The notes below the pieces were generated by a model. The model worked only from the letters and a program-made list of their open reading frames with translations, was not told the origin of the DNA and made no database searches. This document shows, one piece after another, positions 18,401 to 27,065 of a stretch of 54,888 nucleotides of DNA. The stretch's first letter is position 1, and every line of letters begins with the position of its first letter. The stretch is taken from positions 1 through 54,888 of the IMG/VR virus record IMGVR_UViG_3300015371_000047; one strand, given 5' to 3'. Position numbers and translations under genes: made by a program. This DNA is from a virus.

Positions 18401-19336
18401 TCAGGCCGCGATGTTCGAGTCGATCAAACGCCGGGCCCGCTCCGGGTGGTGCACCAGCACGCCGGTGTCGCGCCGCGCCAGGTAGTGCCAGTACCAGTTG
18501 TCGAGCTCGCTGAACTCCTTGGACATCAGGCCGCCGTAGAAGGCGAACTTGCCCGTGTCTTTGGACATGATCCACATTTCGTTGGCCGGGAGGTACGCCG
18601 TACCGTCCTCGTCCTTGTAGTTCTTGAGCGAGACGATGTCGACGCCGCGGTAGTTGCCCAGGAGGCCCTTCTGGCGGATCTCCTCGCGGGTTTCGTTGCC
18701 GAAGCCATCGAAATCCATGATCTGGTCGACCATGGTCGGACGGCCGGTGATCACGACCTGGCCGGTCTTCGAGGCGTCGCGGACCGCGCTGATGGCCGCG
18801 TCGACGGCGGGCTTGGACAGGCCCGGGGTCGCCACGTAGTACGGCGAGGACGACGGGACAGCCTCGGCGAGCACGGTGTGCACGCGGCGGTTGATCTCGG
18901 CGTCCATGCGCTGGATCGACAGGTCGCGCAGGGTCTGCGCGCTCTCGGCGAAATTCGTCAGGAACTTGTCTTCGAATTCCCACACGTGCACGCCGAGCAT
19001 GTCTCGCGGCACCTCGCTGACCTCAGCGGTCAGCTCGGACGCCTCGATGTAGCCACCGCGCGCCATGTAGAACGCCTTGAGCCCGCCGGCCTCGCGGACG
19101 AAGATCCGTCCGTTGAAGTCGGTGCGCTCGGTGTCCATCCAGCGGTCGATCAGGGTCTCGTACTCGAAACCCAGCAAGATCGACTCGGTGAGGTCGGCCG
19201 CGAAGTCCCGGCGCCACGGGGGGTCTTCCCAGTGCTCGCGGGCCTCCTCGTTGGCTGCCTCCATGACCTCGAGACGCTTCTTGTTCTCCTCCTGGGACCG
19301 CCCGAAGGAGTCCACCATTTCCTTGGTCTTGCTCAT
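18401..19336 (-). CDS. Major capsid protein (HK97 fold)
   Basis: A 311-residue protein in the canonical place after scaffold and decoration genes. The N-terminal 45 residues are a charged helix (MSKTKEMVDSFGRSQEENKKR) like a scaffold or delta arm. The core shows typical HK97-capsid phrasing: VWEFEDKFLTNFAESAQTL, IQRMDAEINRRVHTVLAEA, GQVVITGRPTMVDQIMDF, LLGNYRGVDIVSLKNYKD. ATG 19336 has AGAGGAGGAG upstream. A bidirectional terminator follows the gene. Confidence 0.85.
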   Translation of the reverse strand: MSKTKEMVDSFGRSQEENKKRLEVMEAANEEAREHWEDPPWRRDFAADLTESILLGFEYETLIDRWMDTERTDFNGRIFVREAGGLKAFYMARGGYIEASELTAEVSEVPRDMLGVHVWEFEDKFLTNFAESAQTLRDLSIQRMDAEINRRVHTVLAEAVPSSSPYYVATPGLSKPAVDAAISAVRDASKTGQVVITGRPTMVDQIMDFDGFGNETREEIRQKGLLGNYRGVDIVSLKNYKDEDGTAYLPANEMWIMSKDTGKFAFYGGLMSKEFSELDNWYWHYLARRDTGVLVHHPERARRLIDSNIAA

Positions 19337-19353
19337 GGGGTGTTCTCCTCCTC

Positions 19354-19878
19354 TCAGAAGGTGAAGCGGGCCTCGATGAGGCCGGTCGTCGGGTTGTACT
19401 GCTCGATCTGGAGCCAGCCGTCAGTGGCGCCGTCGGTCGAGGTGACCCACTGGCCACCGGCCTTCGGGACCAGGAAGTCGCCGACTTCCAGGTCGGTCAT
19501 GTCGACCAGGGTCACGCCGGCCTGGGTACGGCCGTCGTAGAGCGTCTTGTCGACGGTGTTCTTGAACCACACCTTGACGCCGGGGCCGTGGACGATCTGC
19601 GCGTACTGGCCGAGCGGAACGTCGTTGTACGGGGCGTCGTAGGCCGTGGTCAGGTTGGTGTCCACGCCCTTGTACTGGATGTGCTCGAAAACCAGCACAC
19701 CCGCACTGGGGCTCTTCACCGCCGTGGCCGGCGACTGCTTCATGAAGCCGGCGTTGGTGGCATCGACGACCACCGGGCTGCCGATCTTGAGGGGGGTGCC
19801 GGACGCCGGGACGCGGAATCGTCCGTCGCGGATGACGTTCTCGAACGAACGCATCCCGAAGTTGCGCGAGTAACTCAT
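19354..19878 (-). CDS. Putative capsid decoration protein
   Basis: A 174-residue beta-rich protein (MSYSRNFGMRSFENVIRDG; IKF-type strands and Gly/Val/Thr-rich C-terminus) between the scaffold and major capsid genes, the usual place for decoration or head-stabilising proteins. ATG 19878 is preceded by GAGAAGGAGGTGTAGGAAGCA. Identity is inferred from position and size. Confidence 0.6.
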   Translation of the reverse strand: MSYSRNFGMRSFENVIRDGRFRVPASGTPLKIGSPVVVDATNAGFMKQSPATAVKSPSAGVLVFEHIQYKGVDTNLTTAYDAPYNDVPLGQYAQIVHGPGVKVWFKNTVDKTLYDGRTQAGVTLVDMTDLEVGDFLVPKAGGQWVTSTDGATDGWLQIEQYNPTTGLIEARFTF

Positions 19879-19897
19879 TGCTTCCTACACCTCCTTC

Positions 19898-20716
19898 TCA
19901 GCCGACGAGGCCGAGCGCGGCACGCCGCGGGTTGGCCTTCTTGCCGTTGTCGGGGGACTTGGTGAGCGACTCGGTGGTGCCGCTCATCGCCGAGGCGGTG
20001 TCGCCGTCGGTCTTCTTGGTGTCGCCGCTGGCGTCGTCGCTGGCCGCGGTCGGCTTCAGCTGGCGCCACTCCTCGATGCGCTCCGCCCAAGCGGTGTCCT
20101 CGATGGTGGCCCACGAGGAGGCCTTCTCGGACACGTACTTGTCATCGAAGAGCTTGAGGTTCTTGACCTGCTCGGCCCGCTTCGAGGCGATCTCGGCCTT
20201 GGCGGCGTCCTCGTCCTTCTTCGCGATGTCGGCCTTCAGGGTCGCGATCTCGTCCTTGGCGGACTTGAGTTCCACCTGGGCGCTGTCGAGCTCCTTGTTG
20301 ATGCGCTCGTTGTCGGCTGCGAGGGCAGCCTTCTCCGAGCTGAGCGTCTCGACCTTCTGCTTCAGGTCGTCGCGCTCCGCGGTGATCGTGTGCAAAGCCT
20401 TCTCGGTCGTGGCGACGGCGTCGTTCACGGCCTTGGCCTGCAGGGCTTCGTGCGTCTCCATGGAGATCTGTTCGGTGTCAGCCATGCTCTTGTCTGTCCC
20501 TCCCTCCTGGTTCGTGGGGACCTGGTTCTCGGACACGTCCGGGCCGCCATCGGCGGGAGGGATCCGGGACGTTGCGTCGGCGTCCTGCGAGGTGACTTGC
20601 TGTGCCTTGTCGATGCAGAACGGGCAGGTGTCAGCGTCATGCCGAGCTCGGTCCGGCATTTCCGCCAGGAGCTCGTCATGCAGCTTTACTGCGTCTACCG
20701 CCACGTGATGTGCCAT
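19898..20716 (-). CDS. Putative scaffolding protein
   Basis: A 272-residue protein with a long heptad-rich coiled coil in the middle (about 95-190: TAERDDLKQKVETLSSEKA, KDEIATLKADIAKKDEDAA) and a disordered Ser/Thr/Asp C-terminus, the classic scaffold profile. The N-terminus has DTCPFCIDK, a CxxC that may bind metal or the portal. ATG 20716 has little ribosome site, and GTG five codons later is possible. It directly precedes the decoration and capsid genes. Confidence 0.75.
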   Translation of the reverse strand: MAHHVAVDAVKLHDELLAEMPDRARHDADTCPFCIDKAQQVTSQDADATSRIPPADGGPDVSENQVPTNQEGGTDKSMADTEQISMETHEALQAKAVNDAVATTEKALHTITAERDDLKQKVETLSSEKAALAADNERINKELDSAQVELKSAKDEIATLKADIAKKDEDAAKAEIASKRAEQVKNLKLFDDKYVSEKASSWATIEDTAWAERIEEWRQLKPTAASDDASGDTKKTDGDTASAMSGTTESLTKSPDNGKKANPRRAALGLVG

Positions 20717-20751
20717 CGGCGTCGGCCGTGGCGGTTTGAATTCAGATGCTC

Positions 20752-20780
20752 GTCCGGAAGGAATTGGCGCAATTCCGGAC
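20752..20780 (-). terminator. Hairpin upstream of scaffold gene
   Basis: GGAATTG-GCG-CAATTCC forms a 7-bp stem extended by GTCC/GGAC with a small bulge. It lies in the about 100-base gap between the 276-aa protein gene and the scaffold gene and may attenuate transcription into the capsid genes. Confidence 0.5.
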
Positions 20781-20819
20781 GCTGTTCGGATTAACGTTCG
20801 GAATTGTTTGTTCGGGAAT

Positions 20820-21650
20820 TCAGGATCCTGGTGAGGTGTGAGCCTGCAGTACCAGGCCCATCAGTTGCTCCCATCCGGCGGCGGTTAGTGCGCGGCCGTC
20901 GGCATTGAGTGCGGAGTACTGCGACTCGTTCTCCTCGGCGAACGCGGCTGCCTCGATCATCACGGCGTCGCTGATGATGCTGGCGCTGGCGTTCTTCCAG
21001 CCGGGCCGGACCGGGGGGACGATCAGGGCGCCGCCACGGAAGGTCGGGTTGACGATGTGGCGGATCGAGCTGCGTTCCTGCAGGTGCTCGCAGTGGGTGT
21101 CGATCGCCATGTAGTCGAAGGTCTTGCCGCAGCCGTTGTCGCCGGCGCAGGTCAGGTGGGTGCCGCGGCATTCCATGGAGTAGAAGAGCAGGCCTTCGGC
21201 GTCGGCGGCTTCGGCCTGGGCGGCCTCGAACGGGAAGATGTGGCTCCAGAGCCCGGACAGGGCCTGGATCTTCATCGATCCGGTCTGTTCGGTCTTGCCG
21301 TCCGCGGCGGTGGCGGTCTTGGCCTTGTCACGCTTGAGCTTGACGACCTTGGTCTGGGCGAAGAATCCGATGGGCACCCGGAACCGGTGGACCATGTTCA
21401 GGGGTGTGTACCGGATCGTGTATTCGGCCAGTTCGAGGTCGCCGGCGGTCCAGAACTGGGTGTTGCTGTTCGGCTTGTCCCCTTCGACGAAGTCGCCGGC
21501 GATCCACTGGATGAACGGGGAGCTCTTGTCGAGCTTCCAGCCTCCGGTCAGCGTGGCAGCGACGTCGGCGGCGTCGGCGTCCGTGCGCACGACCTTGGCG
21601 GTGTTGATCAGGTAGGTCGAACGGCCGCGGTCGAGGACCATCGTTTCCAT
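20820..21650 (-). CDS. 276-aa head-module protein with Cys/His cluster
   Basis: Not recognised by family. It begins METMVLDRGRSTYLINTAK and carries a Cys/His cluster near the centre (CRGTHLTCAGDNGCGKTF, DTHCEHL) that could bind zinc. It lies between the portal region and the scaffold, where many phages place a capsid protease, but no Ser-His or Asp-Ser-Gly protease motif was found. ATG 21650 overlaps the preceding stop as TGATG with GGAGG upstream; an earlier in-frame start is rejected. Confidence 0.65.
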   Translation of the reverse strand: METMVLDRGRSTYLINTAKVVRTDADAADVAATLTGGWKLDKSSPFIQWIAGDFVEGDKPNSNTQFWTAGDLELAEYTIRYTPLNMVHRFRVPIGFFAQTKVVKLKRDKAKTATAADGKTEQTGSMKIQALSGLWSHIFPFEAAQAEAADAEGLLFYSMECRGTHLTCAGDNGCGKTFDYMAIDTHCEHLQERSSIRHIVNPTFRGGALIVPPVRPGWKNASASIISDAVMIEAAAFAEENESQYSALNADGRALTAAGWEQLMGLVLQAHTSPGS

Positions 21651-21904
21651 CAGGGCCGCCTCCAGGCGTCTAGGGCCTCGAAATGCGTATCTTTTTCCGG
21701 CCGCAGCGTGGCCACCGCGCGGTCCAGGTCGTCGAGGTACATACGGACCTTGCACCAGTACTCGTCGTTGCCCTTGAGGGCTTCCCGGAGACGCCAGGAC
21801 AGGTTGTGTGCGACGGCAGCGAGGTTACGTACGTCGCTGGAGCACATCTCGCAGGAGTGCCCGGTCTCGTCGCACATCCGCTGAGTGACGGGATCGATGG
21901 CCAT
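21650..21904 (-). CDS. 84-aa helical CxxC protein in head operon
   Basis: MAIDPVTQRMCDETGH followed by SCEMCSSDVRNLA, then a long amphipathic helix ending ALDAWRRP. Together the cysteines (C11, C18, C21) could form a small metal site. ATG 21904 has GAGG upstream. The stop overlaps the next gene's ATG. Unknown role, probably co-translated with head genes. Confidence 0.65.
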   Translation of the reverse strand: MAIDPVTQRMCDETGHSCEMCSSDVRNLAAVAHNLSWRLREALKGNDEYWCKVRMYLDDLDRAVATLRPEKDTHFEALDAWRRP

Positions 21905-21911
21905 GGGATCC

Positions 21912-22085
21912 TCAGCTGGTGTAGTCGGGGTTGAGCGAGCCTGGGTGCTGCTCGTCGAGGCGCAGCACCTCGGCGTCACGCCACTGCTGCTCGATCCTGG
22001 CGTTACCGGTGGGCGCCGAGATGGTGACCGGCGTGTTGGTGAAGGTCGGGCTCGCGCGGCGGGTGCGGCGCGGCCTGGCTGTCAC
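21912..22085 (-). CDS. 57-aa basic/Thr-rich small protein
   Basis: A short frame that starts at GTG 22085, overlapping the upstream stop as GTGA, and encodes VTARPRRTRRASPTF then IEQQWRDAEVLRLDE and PGSLNPDYTS. It exactly fills the space between two head genes. Arg-rich N-terminus, acidic middle. Function unknown. Confidence 0.6.
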   Translation of the reverse strand: MTARPRRTRRASPTFTNTPVTISAPTGNARIEQQWRDAEVLRLDEQHPGSLNPDYTS

Positions 22086-22747
22086 GGCTCGCCCTTCTTC
22101 TTGGAGCCCTCGACCGCTTCGTAGACGGTGCGGCGCCGTACCTCGCTGGGCGTACCGACGGTGACTTCGTTGTCGGTGACCGAGTAGGACGCCTTGTACA
22201 TCGTCGACAGGCTGCCCTTCTCGACGGTGAACACGACCCAGTCGGTGGCCATGTCGTTCACCCAGACGTAGATGTAGGGGACGTTGTTCTTGTAGTCACC
22301 CTTCTGGCCGTACTTCTCCCGGACGGTCTCGCTGACGAGCCGCTCGATGTCGCTGAAGGTGTGGACGGCTTCGGCGTGGTCCCAGAGCGGGTCCTCGTGC
22401 AGGAAGGCCCGCTCGCAGCCGTCCTCGGGGCAGGTGATGCAGACGGCTTCGAGCGCGGCGCTGTCGCCGGACTTCTTGGTCGAGACCTTCATTTTGGTCA
22501 TCCAGCCGTCCGGGAGCATCTTCATGGCTCCGAGCGCGCGGGCGCGGCTGATGATGTGCGCCTTGGCCATGGCCTTGTTCTTGGCGCGGCCCATCGCCTG
22601 GATGGCGTTCTTCAGGTCGTCAGTGGTCTTGATCGGAAAGCTGCCGTCGGGCAGGGCCTTGCCCTGGCCGGCGAGCTTGTTCCGTTCCTTGGTCGACACG
22701 GCGCGGGCGGCATCGCTCGCCGGGTCGTCCTGGCGAACCTCAGGCAT
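22082..22747 (-). CDS. DUF6582-like head protein with zinc-finger-like segment
   Basis: A 221-residue protein. Residues about 25-85 read GKALPDGSFPIKTTDDLKNA, AIQAMGRAKNKAMAKAHI and ARALGAMKMLPDGW, the pattern I know as DUF6582/XkdF-like in phage head genes. A C-x2-C-x4-C segment with paired His follows (CITCPEDGCERAFL, DHAEAVH), resembling a zinc finger. Placed just after the portal. It could be a minor capsid or maturation factor; a proteolytic role is unproven. Confidence 0.65.
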   Translation of the reverse strand: MPEVRQDDPASDAARAVSTKERNKLAGQGKALPDGSFPIKTTDDLKNAIQAMGRAKNKAMAKAHIISRARALGAMKMLPDGWMTKMKVSTKKSGDSAALEAVCITCPEDGCERAFLHEDPLWDHAEAVHTFSDIERLVSETVREKYGQKGDYKNNVPYIYVWVNDMATDWVVFTVEKGSLSTMYKASYSVTDNEVTVGTPSEVRRRTVYEAVEGSKKKGEP

Positions 22748-22794
22748 GGGGCACCTCCGAATTGGTCACGCGGCTGTTGTCGACCGTGTGCGGG

Positions 22795-24651
22795 TCACGT
22801 TTGGGAGCCCTTCTTGGCTCGTGGGTTGGACTCACTGACTCCGGCCGGGCGGCCGCCCTCGGTGCGCGGCTGTCCGGCCGGGCCGACGTTCGGCTTCGGT
22901 GCCTGCTGCCCAGGCTGCGCCGGCTGTCCCGGTTGGGCCCCGGGCTGGCCGGGCTGGTAGGGCTGCTGGGTCGGCGAGGCGAACGGAGTGGCCGAGCTGA
23001 ACACGTCGTCGTACTCGGCGCGCTCCCGGGCGCGGCGCAGGACCTCGCGGTCCTGGTCGTAGTCGAGCTCTTCGAGGGTGGTCTCGCGGGAGATGTCGCC
23101 GCGGTCGCGGAGCTTGAGGATCTGGGCCATGATGTCGGCCTTGAAGTCCAGGGTGATCCGCTTGGGGGCGAATTCCAGCTGCGGCGATTCGTCGAGGACG
23201 CCGGAGTTGCGTTCGAGGATCGCGTCGAAGACGTGCCGCTCGAGGGAGCGCACGATCATGTGGCGCCGCGACTCGAGGCCCTTGGCAACGACCCTGCTCA
23301 TCTCCGAGACCCCGGCGCCGCCGGAGTTGCCGCCCTGGACAATGGGGCTGAAGGTCTGCAGGGCCTTGAAGACGAGGCGGCTGTCGAGTGCCTGCCACCG
23401 GCTTTCGGTCAGGGTGTGGTCGGTGCTCGGGGCCACGATCTCGACCGAGAGCCGGTGGTCGCCGACGAGGACCGGCAGCCGGGCGATGACCTTGGCCTGC
23501 TCCTTCAGGTTCTCGATCTCGGCGGGCTTGGCGGGGAGTTTGTCGCTGCCCTTGGTGATGAGGATGATGAAGTTGGTGTTGCCGATCAGGCTGGAGCGGT
23601 CGGACATCCGCAGGTGGTACTTGAGGTCGATGACCGGCAGGATCGACTCCAGGCGCAGTGGCGCGAACCGCTCGTAGGCCGACTTGGTGAGGGTGTGGCG
23701 GTAGACCGCGTCCTTCTTGAACAGCCAGAGCCGCCTGTGGTCGACGCCGAGGTCGGCGCAGGCCTTCTTGTCGGAGGCGTTCGGGGTGTACTTGCGCTCG
23801 ACGAGCTTCATGACAGTCTCGTCGACGATGGCACCACCCATGACGGACGTGAAGGCCTCGTCCTCGTCGCCGTCGGCGATGTAGGCGAAGCGCTCCCGCC
23901 CGAACATCAGCTGACCGACCGGCATCACCTTCGTCGGGTCGAACACGGTCATTGCTGTTGGCACCGATACGGCGAACGTCTTCTTGCGCTTGCGGTTGCC
24001 GCGGCCGGGGCCATCGAGTTCGGGGGGCTTCGGCGGCTGGGGCATGCGCTGAAGGGCGGCCGCTCGCTTCTGGTCCTCGTAGTCGCGCTCGAGTTGCTTG
24101 GCCTTGAACTCGTCGATCGTCTCGGAGATCAGGTCGTCGCGAACCTTGTAGACCTTGTCCTCCCACCACAGTCCGACGTACAGCTGGGAGACCTTGTAGA
24201 GCTCGCGGGCATGCTCGCGCAGACGGCTGTCCAGGTCGACGTCGCCGGCCCACTGGTTCCAGAAGTCCTGCTGGTCCTCGTCGTAGAGCTCGAACCGCAT
24301 CTTCTGGAACATCAGGCCTTCGGTCACGTCGGCCAGGGTGGACAGGACGTCGTCGTTCTCGGCCACCCAGGCGCACTTGGACATCTGGGCGTGGAAGTGG
24401 CTGCGCCGGTCCCAGCGGTTGCGGTTGAACAGGTCCAGGCTGGGCGACTCGAACTGGTTCGACAGGGTCTGGGACCACTTCTCGACGATCGAGGCGATCT
24501 CGCGGTTGTTGCGGACTTCGTCCACGATCGTTTCGGGGACGCCGGCCTCGTTGACGTAGTGCACGGTCGGGGGGGTGCCGCTGGCGACCTGGCCGTACCG
24601 CTCGTCGTCGAAGGTGCCCTCGTCGGTCGGTGGGGCGAATTGGTCGGTCAT
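22795..24651 (-). CDS. Portal protein
   Basis: A 618-residue protein in the canonical slot downstream of the large terminase. It begins MTDQFAPPTDEGTFDDERYG and has portal-like helical and wing-type sequence (WSQTLSNQFESPSLDLFNR; LTESRWQALDSRLVFKALQ; ILKLRDRGDISRETTLEEL). The last 70 residues are Pro/Gln/Gly-rich and disordered. ATG 24651 overlaps the preceding stop (TGATG); an earlier in-frame start would add a low-complexity leader. Forms the DNA-entry ring of the head. Confidence 0.85.
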   Translation of the reverse strand: MTDQFAPPTDEGTFDDERYGQVASGTPPTVHYVNEAGVPETIVDEVRNNREIASIVEKWSQTLSNQFESPSLDLFNRNRWDRRSHFHAQMSKCAWVAENDDVLSTLADVTEGLMFQKMRFELYDEDQQDFWNQWAGDVDLDSRLREHARELYKVSQLYVGLWWEDKVYKVRDDLISETIDEFKAKQLERDYEDQKRAAALQRMPQPPKPPELDGPGRGNRKRKKTFAVSVPTAMTVFDPTKVMPVGQLMFGRERFAYIADGDEDEAFTSVMGGAIVDETVMKLVERKYTPNASDKKACADLGVDHRRLWLFKKDAVYRHTLTKSAYERFAPLRLESILPVIDLKYHLRMSDRSSLIGNTNFIILITKGSDKLPAKPAEIENLKEQAKVIARLPVLVGDHRLSVEIVAPSTDHTLTESRWQALDSRLVFKALQTFSPIVQGGNSGGAGVSEMSRVVAKGLESRRHMIVRSLERHVFDAILERNSGVLDESPQLEFAPKRITLDFKADIMAQILKLRDRGDISRETTLEELDYDQDREVLRRARERAEYDDVFSSATPFASPTQQPYQPGQPGAQPGQPAQPGQQAPKPNVGPAGQPRTEGGRPAGVSESNPRAKKGSQT

Positions 24652-25055
24652 CAGACCTGGCCTCCACTGAGGCGGAAGTCGAGCTCCCGGATGGAGTGCA
24701 GTCGGCTGGCTGCGGCGTACTGCCGTTCGAGTTCCTCGAGGGTCGGCTCGATCTCGCGGGTGCGGACGTTGCGCCATTCGCGGCGCATGTCTTCGACGCG
24801 CTGTATGCGCACACGGAGCTCTGAGAGCCGGGCGGAGTGGCCGGAGCACATCCGGATGACGTCGTCGGGCTCCTTTGTGTAGAAGGTGCCCATGTCGGCG
24901 AAGGCGTCGTCGATCTCCTGACGGACCTGGTTGATCGACAAGCCGATCGTCGGCTCGACGTCGGTGGTGCTGTAGCGCGGTCCGGCCAGCGTCGCCGCAC
25001 CCGACTGGGCCGGCGCGGGAGCGGGGAGGCTGGTGATGAGCTGCGTCTTCGCCAT
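24651..25055 (-). CDS. 134-aa protein between terminase and portal
   Basis: Starts MAKTQLITSLPAPAPAQSG and contains a long charged helix (VRQEIDDAFADMGTFYTKE; RVEDMRREWRNVRTREIEP; LEELERQYAAASRL). Likely a coiled-coil accessory of packaging or portal assembly. Stop and portal start overlap, so the two are coupled. Family not recognised. Confidence 0.65.
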   Translation of the reverse strand: MAKTQLITSLPAPAPAQSGAATLAGPRYSTTDVEPTIGLSINQVRQEIDDAFADMGTFYTKEPDDVIRMCSGHSARLSELRVRIQRVEDMRREWRNVRTREIEPTLEELERQYAAASRLHSIRELDFRLSGGQV

Positions 25056-25113
25056 GCCGGGCTTATCGGGCGGTTATGCCCTCCAGATGCAACCGGATGC
25101 GCCGGAATTGACC

Positions 25114-25455
25114 TCAGGTACGCGACAGTCGGAGGAAGGCCTCCAGGCGATCGGCGACATCGACCGCGGTGTGTCCGTCCCATTCGTCGGCTCGATCGCG
25201 TTCGGGAATCTGGAACAGGTCCCAGTGCTCGGCCTCGAAGTGGTAGCTGATCTCGCCGGTCGGCAACTGGGCCGCGACCTTGAACATGCCGTCGAACATG
25301 GTTCCGTCGTGGTGAAGCCGGGACTTGTAGACCTCGCCCTTGTCGAGTGCCGCCCAGAGGTTGAGCAGGGCGGCGGCGAGCAGCATCCGGCATCGGTAGA
25401 GCTCGTCGAAGGTGTGGTAGCCGTCACTGGTCTGGCCGTTGATCTCGCTCACCAT
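25114..25455 (-). CDS. Conserved actinophage 'WDGHT' protein
   Basis: A 113-residue protein: MVSEINGQTSDGYHTFDELY, ALLNLWAALDKGEV, HHDGTMFDGMFKVAAQLPTG, DEWDGHTAVDVADRLEAFLR. I recognise the HHDGTMF and WDGHT phrases as a widespread actinophage family without known function. ATG 25455 lies 7 bases inside the terminase gene; a longer upstream frame is a shadow of the terminase C-terminus. Confidence 0.7.
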   Translation of the reverse strand: MVSEINGQTSDGYHTFDELYRCRMLLAAALLNLWAALDKGEVYKSRLHHDGTMFDGMFKVAAQLPTGEISYHFEAEHWDLFQIPERDRADEWDGHTAVDVADRLEAFLRLSRT

Positions 25456-27065
25456 GACGGCGCCAGGAAGGAGTCGAACACCGGCGCGTCGTCGACGTGT
25501 CGGAGCTCCTCGATGTGGCGCTGCTGGTAGGCCAGGGCAGCCATCCGGGCGGCGTCCAGCCCGTGGAACTTGCCCTGGTTGAACTTCTTCTTGCCGTAGG
25601 GGTCGGTAGAGGATCGGTTTACCTGGTAGGTCTGGCCCTGGAACTCGCGGATCAGGTCGATGTCCCACGGCAGCAGCATCTGCCGCTGGTCGATCATCAG
25701 TCGCAGCATGTCGGAGGAGTACTCCAGCACGTTGGCCTTGACCTCGATCGGCTCTCCGGGGTCATCGGGGTTCTCCTCGTAGGCGATGACGACCTTCTCG
25801 GAGAAGTTGTAGCCGCGCATGGCTGCGGAGAAGCCGGCGATCTTGGCCTCGACGATCTCCTGGAAGATCGGCAGGCCCAGGCCGGTGCGGTCCATCGCGA
25901 TCGCCTGGGGCTTGTAGAAGTCCCAGACGGCCTCGAGGACCGCACGCTGGTCGGGGGCCGAGATGCGCTGCAGGTGGATCCGGGCCAGCAGCTTGAGCCG
26001 GACGTTCCAGTCGCCTTCCTTCTTGGCGCCGCCCTGGCGGCGGTTGACCTCCTCGCCGTAGATCAAGATCTCCGACGGGTGGTTGGTCATACCGACGTCC
26101 ATGCCCACCCAGGTCCGCTCGTATGCCTTATGGCCGAGCGGGAACTCCAGCAGTGACTGGATCGGCAGACCGGTGTCGTTCAGCTTCTCGTCGTTGATCC
26201 GGACGTGGTAGTACTCGCTGTTGTAGAAGGACTCCTGCTGCTGGTCCACGCAGGCCATCAAGCGATGGAGGACGAACAGTGGCGAGGTGGCGTCACCGTG
26301 CAAGCCGAGGATGTTGCGTCGGTAGTCGGCGTGGTCGCGGGATCCGTACAGCTCTGCCTTCGCGATGCGCTCCTCGGCCGACCAGTCCGGCCGGTGCATG
26401 GCGGTGACCCGGTGGACGCGCCAGCCGGATTCGGGCTGGGTCTGCTTGAAGTACCGGTCGCGGACGCCGCGCGAGACGCCGTGGGCGCGCCAGGTGGAGT
26501 TCTCCTCGCCGTACTTCAGTGTCTCGCCGAGCTCGACCCAGCCCGCCTCGGGGTAGTCCTGGGCTTCGTCCTGCTCGAGTTTCTTGGGGTGCTGGCCCTT
26601 GACGCCCTTGCCGTCCTTCTGCGGGATCCGGCCCTTGATGATGGCGCCGTTGCGGAAGCGGGCCTCGAAGGGCCGGTGCGTGAAGCCGTTGGAAGTGCCG
26701 GACTTCTTCAGGAACTCGCGGGTGATGCGGGTCGACATCAGCCGGTCCTCGACGTACCTGGTGACGGGGTCGAGGTGGATCAACTCCGGTGCCGTGAGCA
26801 ACATCTCCGAGCCCGGGTTGGTGAAGGGGAAGGCCCAGGAGCGCATCTGGATACCGAGGGATTTGCCGACGGCGCGGGCGCACTGGTCGATCTGGAACTT
26901 GGAGCGGTCGCGGTACCAGGCGTACTGGAAGTCCCAGCACCTGAACACGAAGTCGGGTGAGGTGTCGTCGGTCCAAGCGAACTCGGCCTGGTCGACACCA
27001 GACTGGTCCTGGAGGATGGCGACGAGGTAGGCCTCAGCCTCGGTTAGGTCCGCTACTGCGCTCAC
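25449..27065 (-). CDS. Terminase large subunit
   Basis: DNA-packaging motor and nuclease of 538 residues. ATPase: Walker A-like ARAVGKS near 63-69 (after FQIDQC) and Walker B LEQDEAQD with Asp166/Glu167. RNase H-type nuclease: WVGMDVGMTNHPSE with Asp near 323, AMDRTGLG with Asp near 392, and FHGLDAARMAAL near the C-terminus. The Walker A variant A-R-A-V-G-K-S is a modest departure from the usual R-Q-x-G-K-S/T. The start overlaps the upstream HTH gene by 32 bases. First strongly identified gene of the structural module. Confidence 0.92.
   Translation of the reverse strand: MSAVADLTEAEAYLVAILQDQSGVDQAEFAWTDDTSPDFVFRCWDFQYAWYRDRSKFQIDQCARAVGKSLGIQMRSWAFPFTNPGSEMLLTAPELIHLDPVTRYVEDRLMSTRITREFLKKSGTSNGFTHRPFEARFRNGAIIKGRIPQKDGKGVKGQHPKKLEQDEAQDYPEAGWVELGETLKYGEENSTWRAHGVSRGVRDRYFKQTQPESGWRVHRVTAMHRPDWSAEERIAKAELYGSRDHADYRRNILGLHGDATSPLFVLHRLMACVDQQQESFYNSEYYHVRINDEKLNDTGLPIQSLLEFPLGHKAYERTWVGMDVGMTNHPSEILIYGEEVNRRQGGAKKEGDWNVRLKLLARIHLQRISAPDQRAVLEAVWDFYKPQAIAMDRTGLGLPIFQEIVEAKIAGFSAAMRGYNFSEKVVIAYEENPDDPGEPIEVKANVLEYSSDMLRLMIDQRQMLLPWDIDLIREFQGQTYQVNRSSTDPYGKKKFNQGKFHGLDAARMAALAYQQRHIEELRHVDDAPVFDSFLAPSW

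Noticed and set aside
22832-25393. Very long minus-strand frame of 853 codons overlapping portal and neighbours
   Set aside because: It is Arg/Pro-rich shadow sequence in a different frame from the clear portal frame and shows no motif.
25114-25668. Longer start for the WDGHT protein
   Set aside because: The N-terminal extension is shadow of the terminase C-terminus. ATG 25455 starts right at the conserved part.
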